Origin: JAFDBW01 sp963723355
GTDB taxonomy: Bacteria; Desulfobacterota; Desulfuromonadia; Desulfuromonadales; BM103
Assembly (NCBI GenBank): GCA_963723355.1
Contig: CAVRQQ010000013.1
Location: 1-54,027, forward strand
DNA length: 54,027 nt
Direction: 5' to 3'
The first letter of the stretch is position 1, and each line of letters starts with the position of its first letter. This document shows, one piece after another, positions 42,048 to 50,820 of the stretch. The translations under genes were made by a program, and so were the position numbers. A model generated the notes under the pieces. The model was given only the letters and a program-made list of their open reading frames with translations. It made no database searches and had not been told where the DNA came from.

Positions 42048-42832
42048 TGATGCAGCGTGACAGCGTCTTTAAAATCACCATGCTTCTGCCGCTCTTTATC
42101 CTCGCAGGTTATTTTCTGCTGCTGGTCGGTAGCCAGTCAGCGTTCTTCAACTTCTCCGTTTTCATGGAGCAGCTGTCCCGGGCAAACGTTCTTTCGGCGA
42201 TTGCACTGAGCCTGGTTGCTGCGACCTGCAGCAGCGCAATCGCTATCGGCATCGCCATCCCTTCGGCTTACGCTTTGGCCCGCTTCAATTTCCCGGGGAA
42301 ACGCCTGGTCGACACCTTCATCGACCTGCCGATGGTCCTGACACCAATCGCCCTCGGCACGCTGATATTGATGGCCTGGAACACGGCCTTCGGCCAATTT
42401 CTTGCCAACTTCGGCCTGACCCTTCCTTTTACCCTGGCAGGGGTCATTCTTGCTCAGTTCACGGTTGTCGTCGCCATCAGTGTGCGTATGCTCAAGGCGA
42501 CTTTTGAGCAGGTCAACCCGCGACAGGAGCAGGTGGCAAGACTGCTCGGCTGCACCGCGTTCGGCAGTTTCATTCATGTCACCCTGCCCCTGGCAAGACG
42601 CGGCATCCTTGCCGCGATCATTCTGACCTGGGCCAGGGCCATCGGCGAATTCGGGGCGACGGTGATGGTCGCAGGCACCGCGAAAGGCCAGACGGCAACC
42701 CTGCCAAGCAGCATCTACCTTGCCATGTCGATGGCCGACCTGCCGCAGGCTGTCACTCTCGTCGTAATTCTGATCGTCATCTCACTGCTCGTGCTGTTCG
42801 GTGTCCGCATGGCGCTGGAGCGCAATCGATGA
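42047..42832 (+). CDS. ABC transporter permease, ModB/WtpB-type
   Basis: An inner-membrane permease of about 261 residues with five to six spans. The BPD-transporter EAA-like signature is in the loop QEQVARLLGCTAFGSFIHVT followed by LPLARRGILAAIILTWARAI and GEFGATVMVAGTAKGQTATL, closely like ModB/CysT proteins. The ATG is taken at 42047, overlapping the TGA of the binding-protein gene (TGATG), so translational coupling is likely. The next gene, the ATPase, starts at 42829 with an ATGA overlap. It forms the channel for molybdate or tungstate. Confidence 0.9.
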   Translation: MMQRDSVFKITMLLPLFILAGYFLLLVGSQSAFFNFSVFMEQLSRANVLSAIALSLVAATCSSAIAIGIAIPSAYALARFNFPGKRLVDTFIDLPMVLTPIALGTLILMAWNTAFGQFLANFGLTLPFTLAGVILAQFTVVVAISVRMLKATFEQVNPRQEQVARLLGCTAFGSFIHVTLPLARRGILAAIILTWARAIGEFGATVMVAGTAKGQTATLPSSIYLAMSMADLPQAVTLVVILIVISLLVLFGVRMALERNR

Positions 42833-43950
42833 TCAGGATTGAGAAACTCATATCTCGGCGGGGAGCCTTCTGCCTGGGGCCAATCGATCTCGACTTCCGC
42901 GGCAGTTCCTATCTGACCATCCTCGGCCCGTCCGGTTCCGGCAAGACGCTTTTTCTCGAAACGTGCATGGGCTTGATCGCTCCAGAGAGCGGCAGGGTCT
43001 GGCTCGACGGCAAGGATGTGACAGACATAGCACCGGAGCAGCGTCATATCTCCTATCTCCCCCAGGACCTGACTCTCTTTCCACATCTCAGCGTCCGCGA
43101 TAACATCCTGTTCGGCGCGAGGCGGCGTCAGCTGCAAAAGGCTTTGGTCGAATCCCGGCTGGCAAATCTACTCGACTTGTTGGAGATGCATCACATTATC
43201 GACCGCACGGATGTCGCCACGCTCTCCGGTGGCGAAAAACAACGTGTGGCCATGGCCCGTGCTCTGCTGCCTGAACCACGGCTGCTCTTTCTCGATGAGC
43301 CTTTCTCGGCATTGGATGCAACGATCAAGCGGCAGTTACAGGTGAAACTGCGCGAAATCAACCAACAGCTAGGCGTCACCATCCTGCATGTTACACACGA
43401 TCAGGAAGAGGCGTTCTTGCTCGGTGAGCAGCTTGCCGTGATGATCAACGGACAAATCCGTCAAGTCGGCCCGCGCGATGATATCTACTACCGTCCGGCG
43501 ACACTCGATGTCGCGCGTTTTCTACGTAACCAGAACATTTTCGACCTGACCATCAAAGAGATCCTTCCCGACGGGTCTTTGCGACTCGAAAACGACATCT
43601 GCCTGGTTGCCCCGGGACATGCTGGCGCCACACCAGGCGAGCAGTTGGCAACCGGCATCCGTTCCGAGGAAGTCGTCGTCATCCGTCCGAACAAGCCAAT
43701 CGGCCCGGAATTGCAGGAGAACCTGTTTCATGCCACGATCGTCGACATCCTCATTTTCGGCGGCACGCAAACACTTTGCGTCAGGATCAACGACAGCGGT
43801 GTGACGGTCAATGCCGAACTGCCGAATTGTGCCATGCGCGACCTGGGCTACGCCATCGGCGATGCGTTGCAGGTCTGCCTGCGCAAACGCAGCCTCTGGA
43901 CGATTCCATTGGATGCCGGTGCTGTAACAAGAAAGGTTCACGATGATTAG
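42829..43950 (+). CDS. ABC transporter ATP-binding protein, ModC/WtpC-type
   Basis: A 373-residue ATPase of an anion importer. Walker A: ILGPSGSGKTLFLETCMGLI. ABC signature: LSGGEKQRVAMARALL. Walker B: RLLFLDEPFSALDATIKRQL; the switch His is in LHVTHDQEEAFLLGEQLAVM. After residue 240 there is a TOBE-like oxyanion-binding region (RLENDICLVAPGHAGATPGE and CVRINDSGVTVNAELPNCAM), as in ModC, where it senses molybdate. It powers import with the permease at its 5' side. The stop overlaps moeA by the ATGATTAG junction. Confidence 0.9.
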   Translation: MIRIEKLISRRGAFCLGPIDLDFRGSSYLTILGPSGSGKTLFLETCMGLIAPESGRVWLDGKDVTDIAPEQRHISYLPQDLTLFPHLSVRDNILFGARRRQLQKALVESRLANLLDLLEMHHIIDRTDVATLSGGEKQRVAMARALLPEPRLLFLDEPFSALDATIKRQLQVKLREINQQLGVTILHVTHDQEEAFLLGEQLAVMINGQIRQVGPRDDIYYRPATLDVARFLRNQNIFDLTIKEILPDGSLRLENDICLVAPGHAGATPGEQLATGIRSEEVVVIRPNKPIGPELQENLFHATIVDILIFGGTQTLCVRINDSGVTVNAELPNCAMRDLGYAIGDALQVCLRKRSLWTIPLDAGAVTRKVHDD

Positions 43951-45130
43951 CTACGAGGAGGCATTGCAAAAAGTTCTCGATGCGGTCTCACCTCTAGCCC
44001 CGCTCGAGAAAGCCCTGGCGGATGCAGCCGGGCTCGTTCTGGCCGCTCCGGCCATGGCCCGCTGGGATATGCCGCTTTGTGACAATTCGGCAATGGACGG
44101 TTTTGCTATCTCCGGTGTCCCTGAAAAAACTGAAACGGACTTCGCAATCATCGGCAACTCATACGCGGGGCACCCGTTTTCCGACAGAGTCCTGCCTGGA
44201 CAGTCAACTCGTATCACGACGGGGGCCACGCTGCCTGATGGTACCGACACAGTGGTGCCGATTGAAGATGTCATGGTAAGAAACGGCTGTGTCCGCTTGA
44301 TGAAAACGCCAAAAGTCGGGCAGCACGTCCGTTACCAGGGAGAGGAGTTCTTGAAAGGCGCCGTTTTGGCTGACAGGGGCACAACCTTGCATGCCGGCAC
44401 CATCGCGTTGTTGGCAAGCGCAGGCATCGACCGCTGCAAGGTTTTTCCATGCCCACGGGTTGCAGTCATCTCAACCGGCGATGAACTGGTCGAACTCGGC
44501 CAGACTCCCGAACCAGGACAGATCGTCAACTCCAACCTGTACTTCCTGAAGAGCCGCCTGGCGGAATGCGGGTTCGGCCTTACAACGATCGGGAGCGCTT
44601 CTGATGATCTGAACAAGCTCGATCAATGTTTCGAGCAGGCTCTTGATGCCGATATCATCATCTCCACCGGAGGGGTCTCGGTTGGTGAGAAAGACCTGCT
44701 TCAGCAGGCACTTGAAAGACAGCGTTTCAGGAAAATTTTCTGGAAGGTCGCAATAAAACCGGGCAAGCCTCTGCTATTCGGGATGCTTGGGAACCGGCCG
44801 TATTTTGGCCTGCCGGGCAATCCGGGTGCAACTGCGGCGACCTTCGAGTTATTCGCCAAACCGGCCATGAAGCGTCTGGCAGGACAAGCCGATGTTTTAC
44901 CTGAAAAACGCAGGGCAAGATTGACTCATAACGTGACCGGAGACGGCAAACGCCTGGCTTTGCTTTGGTGCCGTTTGGAGTGGGACGGGAACAGTTATCA
45001 AGTCACCGCATCGAAAGAACAGAGCTCAGGACAAAACCAATGCCTTGCAGATACCAATGCAATGCTTCCGGTTGCTGCTGGGATAGAGCAATTGGAGGCG
45101 GGAACTGATGTCGAAGTCTGGATAATTTAG
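43943..45130 (+). CDS. moeA: Molybdopterin molybdotransferase MoeA
   Basis: A 395-residue MoeA enzyme that inserts molybdenum (or tungsten) into adenylated molybdopterin. Domain markers are CDNSAMDGFAISGVPEKTE in the N-terminal part, PDGTDTVVPIEDVMVRNG, the MogA-like core VAVISTGDELVELGQTPEPG and STGGVSVGEKDLLQQALERQ, and PYFGLPGNPGATAATFELFA before domain IV. Length is normal. It overlaps the transporter ATPase gene, so metal uptake and insertion are co-transcribed. Many anaerobes carry two MoeA paralogues; which metal this one serves is unknown. Confidence 0.93.
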   Translation: MISYEEALQKVLDAVSPLAPLEKALADAAGLVLAAPAMARWDMPLCDNSAMDGFAISGVPEKTETDFAIIGNSYAGHPFSDRVLPGQSTRITTGATLPDGTDTVVPIEDVMVRNGCVRLMKTPKVGQHVRYQGEEFLKGAVLADRGTTLHAGTIALLASAGIDRCKVFPCPRVAVISTGDELVELGQTPEPGQIVNSNLYFLKSRLAECGFGLTTIGSASDDLNKLDQCFEQALDADIIISTGGVSVGEKDLLQQALERQRFRKIFWKVAIKPGKPLLFGMLGNRPYFGLPGNPGATAATFELFAKPAMKRLAGQADVLPEKRRARLTHNVTGDGKRLALLWCRLEWDGNSYQVTASKEQSSGQNQCLADTNAMLPVAAGIEQLEAGTDVEVWII

Positions 45131-45369
45131 GAAGATTTTGCTCGGAAGACCCAATATTCACAGACCGGGAAAAAGTTTAATATCTGGAATTCAAATATCC
45201 ATTTACGACCAGGCCAGGCCAGATCAGTTCAGCAGGAACGCAGCCAACATAACATGCTAATTCTGGCAAAAGAAAAAAACACGCCCATGCCAATGCAAAA
45301 TCCAGATTATCATGTATTCTGTCAAGATAAGGAGAAATCGGGCTAACAAAATGGTACGGGAGGTGGATT

Positions 45370-46662
45370 ATGGAGAAGCATAAAGATCGTGAAATTCAGC
45401 AGGAGACCATTCCTCAGGACGCGTTAAATGACTCTGGTGTTTCCAGGCGCTCTTTCATCCGCACCAGCGGCGTCGCTGCGATGGCTGCGGCAGTCGGTGC
45501 GCAGATTCCTTTCGGTGATCTGTTACCCGAAGGGATGCAACTGGTCGGCATGGCCAATGCCCAGGAAACCATGACGATCGAGGGGAAAATTCCCGAAATG
45601 GTGGTCTTGAACACCAAGCCGCTGAATGCCGAACCGCCACCCCACTTCCTGGTTGATGACGTCACCCCGTACAAGACCATGTTCGTACGTAACAACGGCA
45701 TTCCACCGACAAATGTCGATGCGGCAAACTGGTCTTTGAAGATCGAGGGTGAATCCGCGAAGAAATCTGTCACTCTTTCGATCGATGACTTGAAAAAGAA
45801 ATTCAAACCATACACATATCAAGTTCAACTTGAATGCGGTGGCAATGGCCGCTCGGAATTCAACCCACCGGCGAAAGGGAATCAATGGCGGGTCGGTGCC
45901 ATCTCCTGCGCGGAGTGGACCGGTGCCCGGTTGCGCGATGTCCTTGAATATGTCGGCATCAAGGATGACGCCGTTTATATCGGTTATTACGGAGCAGACA
46001 CTCATGTCAGCGGAGACCCGAAAAAGGTAGTGATTTCCCGTGGTGTGCCGATCGCCAAGGCCATGGAAGAAGAGTCGCTGATTGCCTGGGCGATGAATGG
46101 TAAGGACATCCCGCCGCTGCATGGCTATCCCCTGCGATTGGTCACAGGTGGCTGGCCTGCCTCGACCTGCGGCAAATGGTTGAATCGCATCGTTATCCGC
46201 AACAAGGTCCATGATGGCCCGAAAATGACCGGCATGTCTTACCGTGTTCCGGCCTACCCGGTACCGCCGGGCGCAAAAGTTCCGGAAGAGGATATGGTCA
46301 TCATCGAATCGATGCCGGTCAAATCGATCATCACGTCACCCAAGTCCGGCACCGTTGCACAGCTTGGCAATGAGATCGAAGTGCACGGACATGCCTGGGC
46401 GGGCGACCTGTCGATCAAGGGAATGGACGTCTCTATCGATTTCGGTGCAACATGGCAGCCCTGCGCGCTTAAATCGCCACGCAACCGCCTTGCCTGGCAG
46501 AACTGGTCGGCAAAGGTCAGTTTCCCGCAGGCAGGTTATTACGAAATATGGGCCCGCGCCACCGATGAGCAAGGCAAAATGCAGCCAATGGTCGTACCGG
46601 GCTGGAACCCACGCGGCTATCTGAACAACGCCTGCCACCGCGTCGCTCTCAAGGTTGTGTAA
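45370..46662 (+). CDS. Sulfite oxidase-family Mo-pterin oxidoreductase, Tat-exported
   Basis: A 430-residue molybdoenzyme of the SorA/SoxC/SUOX family. The Tat signal has the twin arginine SRRSFIRTSG (R26, R27). The Mo-ligand Cys is C156 in QVQLECGGNGRSEF. Other family motifs: GAISCAEWTGARLRDVLEY, GVPIAKAMEEESLIAWAMNG and LHGYPLRLVTGGWPASTCGK, then the C-terminal dimerisation domain with NEIEVHGHAWAGDLSIKGMD. It probably oxidises sulfite or a related substrate in the periplasm; which one cannot be decided. An 8-gene Mo module is directly upstream, and a c-type cytochrome follows 16 bases downstream. GGGAGG is 6 bases before ATG. Confidence 0.88.
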   Translation: MEKHKDREIQQETIPQDALNDSGVSRRSFIRTSGVAAMAAAVGAQIPFGDLLPEGMQLVGMANAQETMTIEGKIPEMVVLNTKPLNAEPPPHFLVDDVTPYKTMFVRNNGIPPTNVDAANWSLKIEGESAKKSVTLSIDDLKKKFKPYTYQVQLECGGNGRSEFNPPAKGNQWRVGAISCAEWTGARLRDVLEYVGIKDDAVYIGYYGADTHVSGDPKKVVISRGVPIAKAMEEESLIAWAMNGKDIPPLHGYPLRLVTGGWPASTCGKWLNRIVIRNKVHDGPKMTGMSYRVPAYPVPPGAKVPEEDMVIIESMPVKSIITSPKSGTVAQLGNEIEVHGHAWAGDLSIKGMDVSIDFGATWQPCALKSPRNRLAWQNWSAKVSFPQAGYYEIWARATDEQGKMQPMVVPGWNPRGYLNNACHRVALKVV

Positions 46663-46678
46663 CCACAAGGGGGTACTT

Positions 46679-47023
46679 ATGAAAAAGGCACTTACCTGGT
46701 TGCTGACCATACTTCTGCTTGTCTGTGTTCTGCCGGCGTTCGCCGCCGAACAGGAGATTGACAAAGAGACAGGCCTGGTCATTGCAACGGGTTTTGAACA
46801 GGTGAAAAAGACCTGCACGGTCTGTCATTCTCCAATGTTGATCACCCAGAACAAGGCAGACCGCGATGGCTGGCTGGAAATGATTCGCTGGATGCAGGCC
46901 AAGCAGGGTTTGTGGCAGCTGGATGCGGACACCGAGAATGCGATCCTCGACTACCTGGCGACCAATTACGGCCCGACGGCTGCATCCCGAAGAGCGCCAC
47001 TTGAGGTGCAATTCCCGGAATAG
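46679..47023 (+). CDS. Monoheme c-type cytochrome
   Basis: A 114-residue exported cytochrome. A signal peptide (KKALTWLLTILLLVCVLPAF) precedes the mature part, which carries a single heme-binding CTVCH motif at residues 46-50, and a distal Met in the hydrophobic MLITQ or WLEMIRWMQ region. It resembles the small cytochrome partner of sulfite dehydrogenases (SorB/SoxD type), and its place 16 bases after the SorA-like gene supports that role as electron acceptor. The frame is open to a GTG upstream, but ATG 46679 has AAGGGGG before it and starts the signal peptide. A terminator follows. Confidence 0.82.
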   Translation: MKKALTWLLTILLLVCVLPAFAAEQEIDKETGLVIATGFEQVKKTCTVCHSPMLITQNKADRDGWLEMIRWMQAKQGLWQLDADTENAILDYLATNYGPTAASRRAPLEVQFPE

Positions 47024-47064
47024 CTGGTTGCTGATTGACTCCGAAGATGTTGATATTTTTCTGG

Positions 47065-47100
47065 TCAGGCCTGGACTCTTGAAGTCCAGGCCTGATTTTT
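47065..47100 (+). terminator. Intrinsic terminator
   Basis: TCAGGCCTGGACT (47065-47077) pairs perfectly with AGTCCAGGCCTGA (47083-47095) over a 5-base loop, followed by a T-run. It lies about 40 bases after the cytochrome stop. Confidence 0.92.
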
Positions 47101-47185
47101 CAATGTTGGTGACATTCCGCCGGATAATTTATTGCATCCATACAGAATGATAAACGTTTTGTCTGAAAAAGGGATGTTTACGAAC

Positions 47186-47224
47186 AAAACAGGCCATTCA
47201 GCAATGAGCTGAATGGCCTGTTTT
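47186..47224. terminator. Bidirectional terminator
   Basis: A 17-bp perfect stem from AAAACAGGCCATTCAGC (47186-47202) and its complement (47208-47224) over a 5-base loop, with T-runs on both strands. It serves the cytochrome (plus) and, about 20 bases past its stop, the GAF gene (minus). Confidence 0.92.
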
Positions 47225-47243
47225 ATTATGATTCAAGACCCTT

Positions 47244-48440
47244 TTAAACCTGATCGTCATGCTTCTGCAAATAGTCAAGGGTTGCGTTCCAGAATGACAG
47301 ATCATACTGGGTCTTCTCGTAGAGCCGGGCGTTCATGATAACCACCCCAGCGATTTCTGCAACCGCTGACAAGAAGGTGACATCCTCCTGGTTGTAGGCC
47401 TTCTTGTGCGCTGAGTAGACTCGTAATACGCCAATTTCGCGAGACTGGGCGATAATCGGCAGCGACAGGATCGAGGCGATCCCTTCGGCCACCGTCTCTG
47501 CCGGATATTCGAGACGCGGATCGCTGGTGGTGTCTTCTATAAGGACCGGTACCCCTTTGAGGGTTTCCTGAATACTCCTGTCGGCATGCGGCGGTCCTTT
47601 GGTCAGAAACCGTTCGCTGAGCCCTTTACTGGCGAGCAGTTCGAGTTCGTTGGTCGATTCGTTGATCAGGCGCAGCGCGGCAGCCTTGACATGCAACAGG
47701 TCGGTAACCCGTTCGATGATCAGCTCCATCACCTGTTTCGAGTCGAGGGTCGAAAGGATCGCCCTTGTGATTTCGTGCAGGGCACGGAAATATTGAAGAC
47801 TCTGCTGCGCATTACCCGGGTTGGCAGCGAAGGCACAGACCTGCTGTTCAACCTCGACCGGCTTCTCTTCCAGTTCAACGCCAACACCCCGCAACAGACT
47901 CGAGAGCTTGATCCCTTCCGCTTCGTAGAGACGGGCATTGGCAATCGCCAAGCCGCCAAGTTCGGCCATTGCTGCCACCAGCTCGATCTCTTCGTCGGTG
48001 AACTCACGCCGATCGGCACTGTAGAGACGCAACACGCCGATCGTTGCTCCCGAAGCCTCCAACGGCAATGAAAGCATGGTGTTTATCCCCTCAGCGCTCA
48101 ATTCGTCGCGATACTGGACGCGCGGGTCATCGAAAGCATTCTGGATGCAGACGACCTCACCGGAAAGCACTTGCGGTACACTATGGTCGGAACTGAGCGC
48201 TCCCTTGTTGAGATAAGCTTCACTCAGTCCCCAAGATGCGACCAGTTCCAGCTGATGGGTTTGCTCATCGACCAGTCGCAGGCTGCCCCCCTTGACTCCC
48301 AGTGCGGCCACGGAACGTTCGACCAGATTATCAAGAGTGGACTGCAGAGACGAGGATGACAAGATCGTCTGGGCCGTTTCATAGAACAGCTTAAAATGAC
48401 AAATAGACTGACTTTTTTGCATATTAAATAAGTTCTCCAT
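47244..48440 (-). CDS. Protein with two GAF sensor domains
   Basis: A 398-residue soluble protein made of two GAF domains. First GAF about residues 30-170: RSVAALGVKGGSLRLVDEQT, then INTMLSLPLEASGATIGVLR. Second GAF about residues 220-380: HEITRAILSTLDSKQVMELI, ALRLINESTNELELLASKGL and ASILSLPIIAQSREIGVLRV. No kinase, HD-GYP or output domain is attached. GAF domains bind small molecules or chromophores; the ligand is unknown, and lack of the conserved His/Cys of phytochrome type argues against a bilin. It may be a sensory adaptor. It is monocistronic with a strong terminator. Confidence 0.85.
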   Translation of the reverse strand: MENLFNMQKSQSICHFKLFYETAQTILSSSSLQSTLDNLVERSVAALGVKGGSLRLVDEQTHQLELVASWGLSEAYLNKGALSSDHSVPQVLSGEVVCIQNAFDDPRVQYRDELSAEGINTMLSLPLEASGATIGVLRLYSADRREFTDEEIELVAAMAELGGLAIANARLYEAEGIKLSSLLRGVGVELEEKPVEVEQQVCAFAANPGNAQQSLQYFRALHEITRAILSTLDSKQVMELIIERVTDLLHVKAAALRLINESTNELELLASKGLSERFLTKGPPHADRSIQETLKGVPVLIEDTTSDPRLEYPAETVAEGIASILSLPIIAQSREIGVLRVYSAHKKAYNQEDVTFLSAVAEIAGVVIMNARLYEKTQYDLSFWNATLDYLQKHDDQV

Positions 48441-48743
48441 GGGTGCTTTTGAGACAATGTTCTATTTTAGTATATCGATAAATCAAAAGAAGGAGAAGCC
48501 CTTTTTCGCAAAGACCCGTGCCTGATGTTTCAGCGGCTTGAAACGGATCGATTAACAGAACGTAACGTCGCTGTTGAGAATTGCGGTGACACCATATACC
48601 AACGACATAAGTCGCTTTTCGTTCGACTTTATGATTTCATATTCTCTTTTAGGTACCGCATATCATCCACCGATAGGGGATTAATCCGGGCAAACAATAA
48701 TAAAACAGGCACTAAGAATTAACTTAAGTGCCTGTTTTTATTA
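48441..48743. other. Intergenic region, only a terminator seen
   Basis: A 303-base stretch between the GAF gene and tRNA-Val. Except for the stem-loop at 48702-48738 nothing recognisable is seen. Confidence 0.4.
48702..48738 (-). terminator. tRNA-Val terminator
   Basis: AAAACAGGCACT (48702-48713) pairs perfectly with AGTGCCTGTTTT (48727-48738). On the minus strand the stem ends in TTTTATTATTG. It begins 6 bases past the tRNA-Val 3' end. Confidence 0.85.
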
Positions 48744-48818
48744 TGGTGCAGGTAGTTGGGATCGAACCAACGGCCCCTCGCGTGTGAGGCGAGTGCTCTC
48801 CCGCTGAGCTATACCTGC
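48744..48818 (-). tRNA. tRNA-Val (anticodon CAC)
   Basis: A 75-base minus-strand tRNA. The acceptor stem is GCAGGTA/TACCTGC with an encoded ACCA end. The D-arm is GCTCAGCGGGAGAGC, the anticodon arm CTCGC-CTCACAC-GCGAG gives anticodon CAC, and the T-loop is TTCGATC. It reads GUG. Confidence 0.93.
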
Positions 48819-48888
48819 TTTATCCCTGTAATGGTTCCGGACAGGTGGATTTTTATAACAGCAAGATTTCGGGGTGTCAAGCTGTAAG

Positions 48889-49296
48889 CTATTCAAGCAA
48901 CAACTGTCTGAACCTGTCAGGCATAGAGACCAATCGACGTTTTCTGTCCAGGACCAGGTGACGGGTGCGGCCCTCGGCAACCAGGATGCCGTCCTGATTG
49001 GTCGCCTGGTATGTGAACTCGAGCATCCGTCCCCTGCCCTTTACCAGCGTTGTCGCAATCGTAATCCGGTCCTCGTAATAGGATGGTGCACGGTAGTCTA
49101 CCGTCGCCCGGGCGACAATCACGAAGAACCCGTCACGCTCCATGTCGCTGTAGTTCAAGCCTTGTTGGCGAAGGAACTCGGAACGCCCTTCTTCGAACCA
49201 GGTCAGGTAGTTGGCGTGGTGCACAACCCCTTGCGCGTCGGTTTCGGCATAACGGACCGTCAGGGTAAAATTGCGGGTCGTTGTCCCTTCAGACAT
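48889..49296 (-). CDS. YbgC-type acyl-CoA thioesterase
   Basis: A 135-residue hotdog-fold thioesterase. The catalytic motif is VRYAETDAQGVVHHANYLTW with the conserved D and FEEGRSEFLRQQ helix; then SYYEDRITIATTLVKGRGRM and the end LVAEGRTRHLVLDRKRRLVS. The family hydrolyses acyl-CoA, and in the Tol-Pal cluster it works near the envelope. The ORF is open to 49449, but homology starts at MSEGTTTRNFTL (ATG 49296). The ribosome site there is close (AGGAG directly next to the ATG). The start lies inside the end of the HD gene, so the two overlap. Confidence 0.85.
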   Translation of the reverse strand: MSEGTTTRNFTLTVRYAETDAQGVVHHANYLTWFEEGRSEFLRQQGLNYSDMERDGFFVIVARATVDYRAPSYYEDRITIATTLVKGRGRMLEFTYQATNQDGILVAEGRTRHLVLDRKRRLVSMPDRFRQLLLE

Positions 49297-49838
49297 CTCC
49301 TGTGACTCTCCGTGTCCTTGATGAATATCCTGCGGGCGATGCGAAAACCCGGCTCGGTGACCATGTGCTGTTGCAGAAGCATCTCGATCTGCGCTTCGCT
49401 CTTCGATGGCAGGACTTCGGCGAAGTTGACCAGTGCGTCGGCGTCCCATATGACCCGGAATTCCGGTGAATCAACGCCGTTCCGGGTATGGTGGCTGGCA
49501 ACAATCGCGACAACCTGCTCCGTGAAAGCCTCCTCTGCGTCCAGATCGGCAAGGATCTCACTCGCAATGGGCGGCCCTTCGATTTCCTGCCACTTGCCCG
49601 AACTGGAGCCATGTTTGCGCTCCGCTTCGGGGATGCCGATATCATGCAGGTAAGCTGCAGCCAGGGTTATAACCGGGTCGGCATCAACATAAGCCAACAA
49701 TTCCTCGGCATAGAGAGACACCTGCAGGGCGTGGTCGATACGTTTTTGGTCAGTACCGAAATAGCCCTGCATGGCAGCTCTGACTTTTGCCAGAAAAGCC
49801 TTTTGATCCGCATCAATTTTGACGATGATATTGAACAT
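49260..49838 (-). CDS. HD domain phosphohydrolase
   Basis: A 192-residue HD-superfamily protein. Metal ligands are in DHALQVSLYAEELLA (H), LAAAYLHDIGIPEAERKH (HD), VAIVASHHTRNGVDS (H) and FRVIWDADALVNFAEV (D), the complete set for a divalent-metal phosphohydrolase. The start is taken at ATG 49838 with GAGG 2-6 bases before; the upstream codons come from the palindromic repeat. The C-terminal 35 residues overlap the start of the thioesterase gene in another frame. The substrate is unknown. Confidence 0.85.
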   Translation of the reverse strand: MFNIIVKIDADQKAFLAKVRAAMQGYFGTDQKRIDHALQVSLYAEELLAYVDADPVITLAAAYLHDIGIPEAERKHGSSSGKWQEIEGPPIASEILADLDAEEAFTEQVVAIVASHHTRNGVDSPEFRVIWDADALVNFAEVLPSKSEAQIEMLLQQHMVTEPGFRIARRIFIKDTESHRRCLKGQRPAILP

Positions 49839-49859
49839 ATCCTCAACCCGAAAACAGTT

Positions 49860-49889
49860 ATGGGGACACAATACGTATTGTGTCCCCAT
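49860..49889. repeat. 30-bp perfect palindrome, REP/RAYT-type
   Basis: ATGGGGACACAATAC (49860-49874) and its exact reverse complement (49875-49889) form a perfect palindrome. The start GGGGACA is like the ends of REP elements mobilised by REP-associated tyrosine (Y1) transposases; this is a recollection, not a search. No transposase gene is adjacent, so it would be a non-autonomous copy. It sits between the HD gene and the Fe-S gene. Confidence 0.65.
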
Positions 49890-49941
49890 ATTTCAAGACA
49901 AGTTAATCTCTTGTCGCATCTCATCTTTTGCGACAGACGAT

Positions 49942-50719
49942 TTATTTCTTATCGCCGCGGATGCCGATACAAACCGTATCAAAAGGAATGTCGCGACCGC
50001 TCTTTTCAATCGCCTGCCGGGCCATGAAGATCAAACCGTTGCAGCAGGGCACTTCCATGTGAACAACGGTCAGGCTCTTGATGTTGCTTTGCGTGATCAT
50101 GGCAACCAGCTTGTCGACATAAGGCTCCGTGTTATCGAGCTTCGGGCAGGCAATGGCCAGAGCCTTGCCCTTAAGCAGGTCTTCCTGGAAATCGGCATAG
50201 GCAAACGGTGCGCAGTCGGCAGCCAGGACCACATCGGCGTTCTGAAAGAAGGGCGCGGTCGGAGGCAACAGGTGGAGCTGGATCGGCCACTGGGCAAGCC
50301 GTGAAGGCCGAGAGCCGACAGACTGGCTCTGCTCTTCTTTCTGCTCGCTGAAATTCATCGTTCTTGCCGACGGGCAACCGCCACCGGCGGCCGGAGCGGC
50401 AAAACTTTTCACTGCAGCTGAAGGACAGCCGCCAGCCGGTGCAGCAGCTTCGTGATGATGTGGTTGCGGCTCACGGCCGGTCTGCTTGAGATGATCTTCG
50501 ACAGCGACCTCATCAAATTCATCCGCCTCGCGTTCTTCTATACGTAATAGCGTCGACCGGACAATCTCCCAGGCAGGCTCCGAGGCCGTCGCAGAGGTTG
50601 TCGGCAATCAGGCGGGCTTTACCGTCGATAATCTGGATGGCGCCTTCGGCACAGGAAGGGACACAGAGTCCGCAGCCGTTGCACTTCTCTTCATCGATTT
50701 TAACCATTTTGCGAATCAT
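49942..50719 (-). CDS. 4Fe-4S ferredoxin-domain protein with C-terminal unknown domain, frame broken once
   Basis: A protein of about 259 residues. Frame 1 from ATG 50719: VKIDEEKCNGCGLCVPSCAE and LCDGLGACLGDCPVDAIT, a two-cluster (4Fe-4S)2 ferredoxin domain. The frame then drifts off. Frame 2 continues IEEREADEFDEVAVEDHLKQ, a cysteine- and glycine-rich linker (AGGCPSAAVKSF), and a C-terminal domain with ADVVLAADCAPFAYADFQED and VVHMEVPCCNGLIFMARQAI (two adjacent Cys). Family members often are annotated simply as 4Fe-4S proteins with this tail. The break is about 50538, one surplus base. It is in the same direction as YgbA-like and Crp/FNR genes upstream. Confidence 0.8.
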
Positions 50720-50820
50720 ATCTGCTTCTCCTCAGTCGATACAGGTTGAATGTGATCTCTTGATCTTGGCCCTCAGCTTACGTCTTTGCCAGGCGGTTGA
50801 CTTTGACCAGGGTCAAACAG

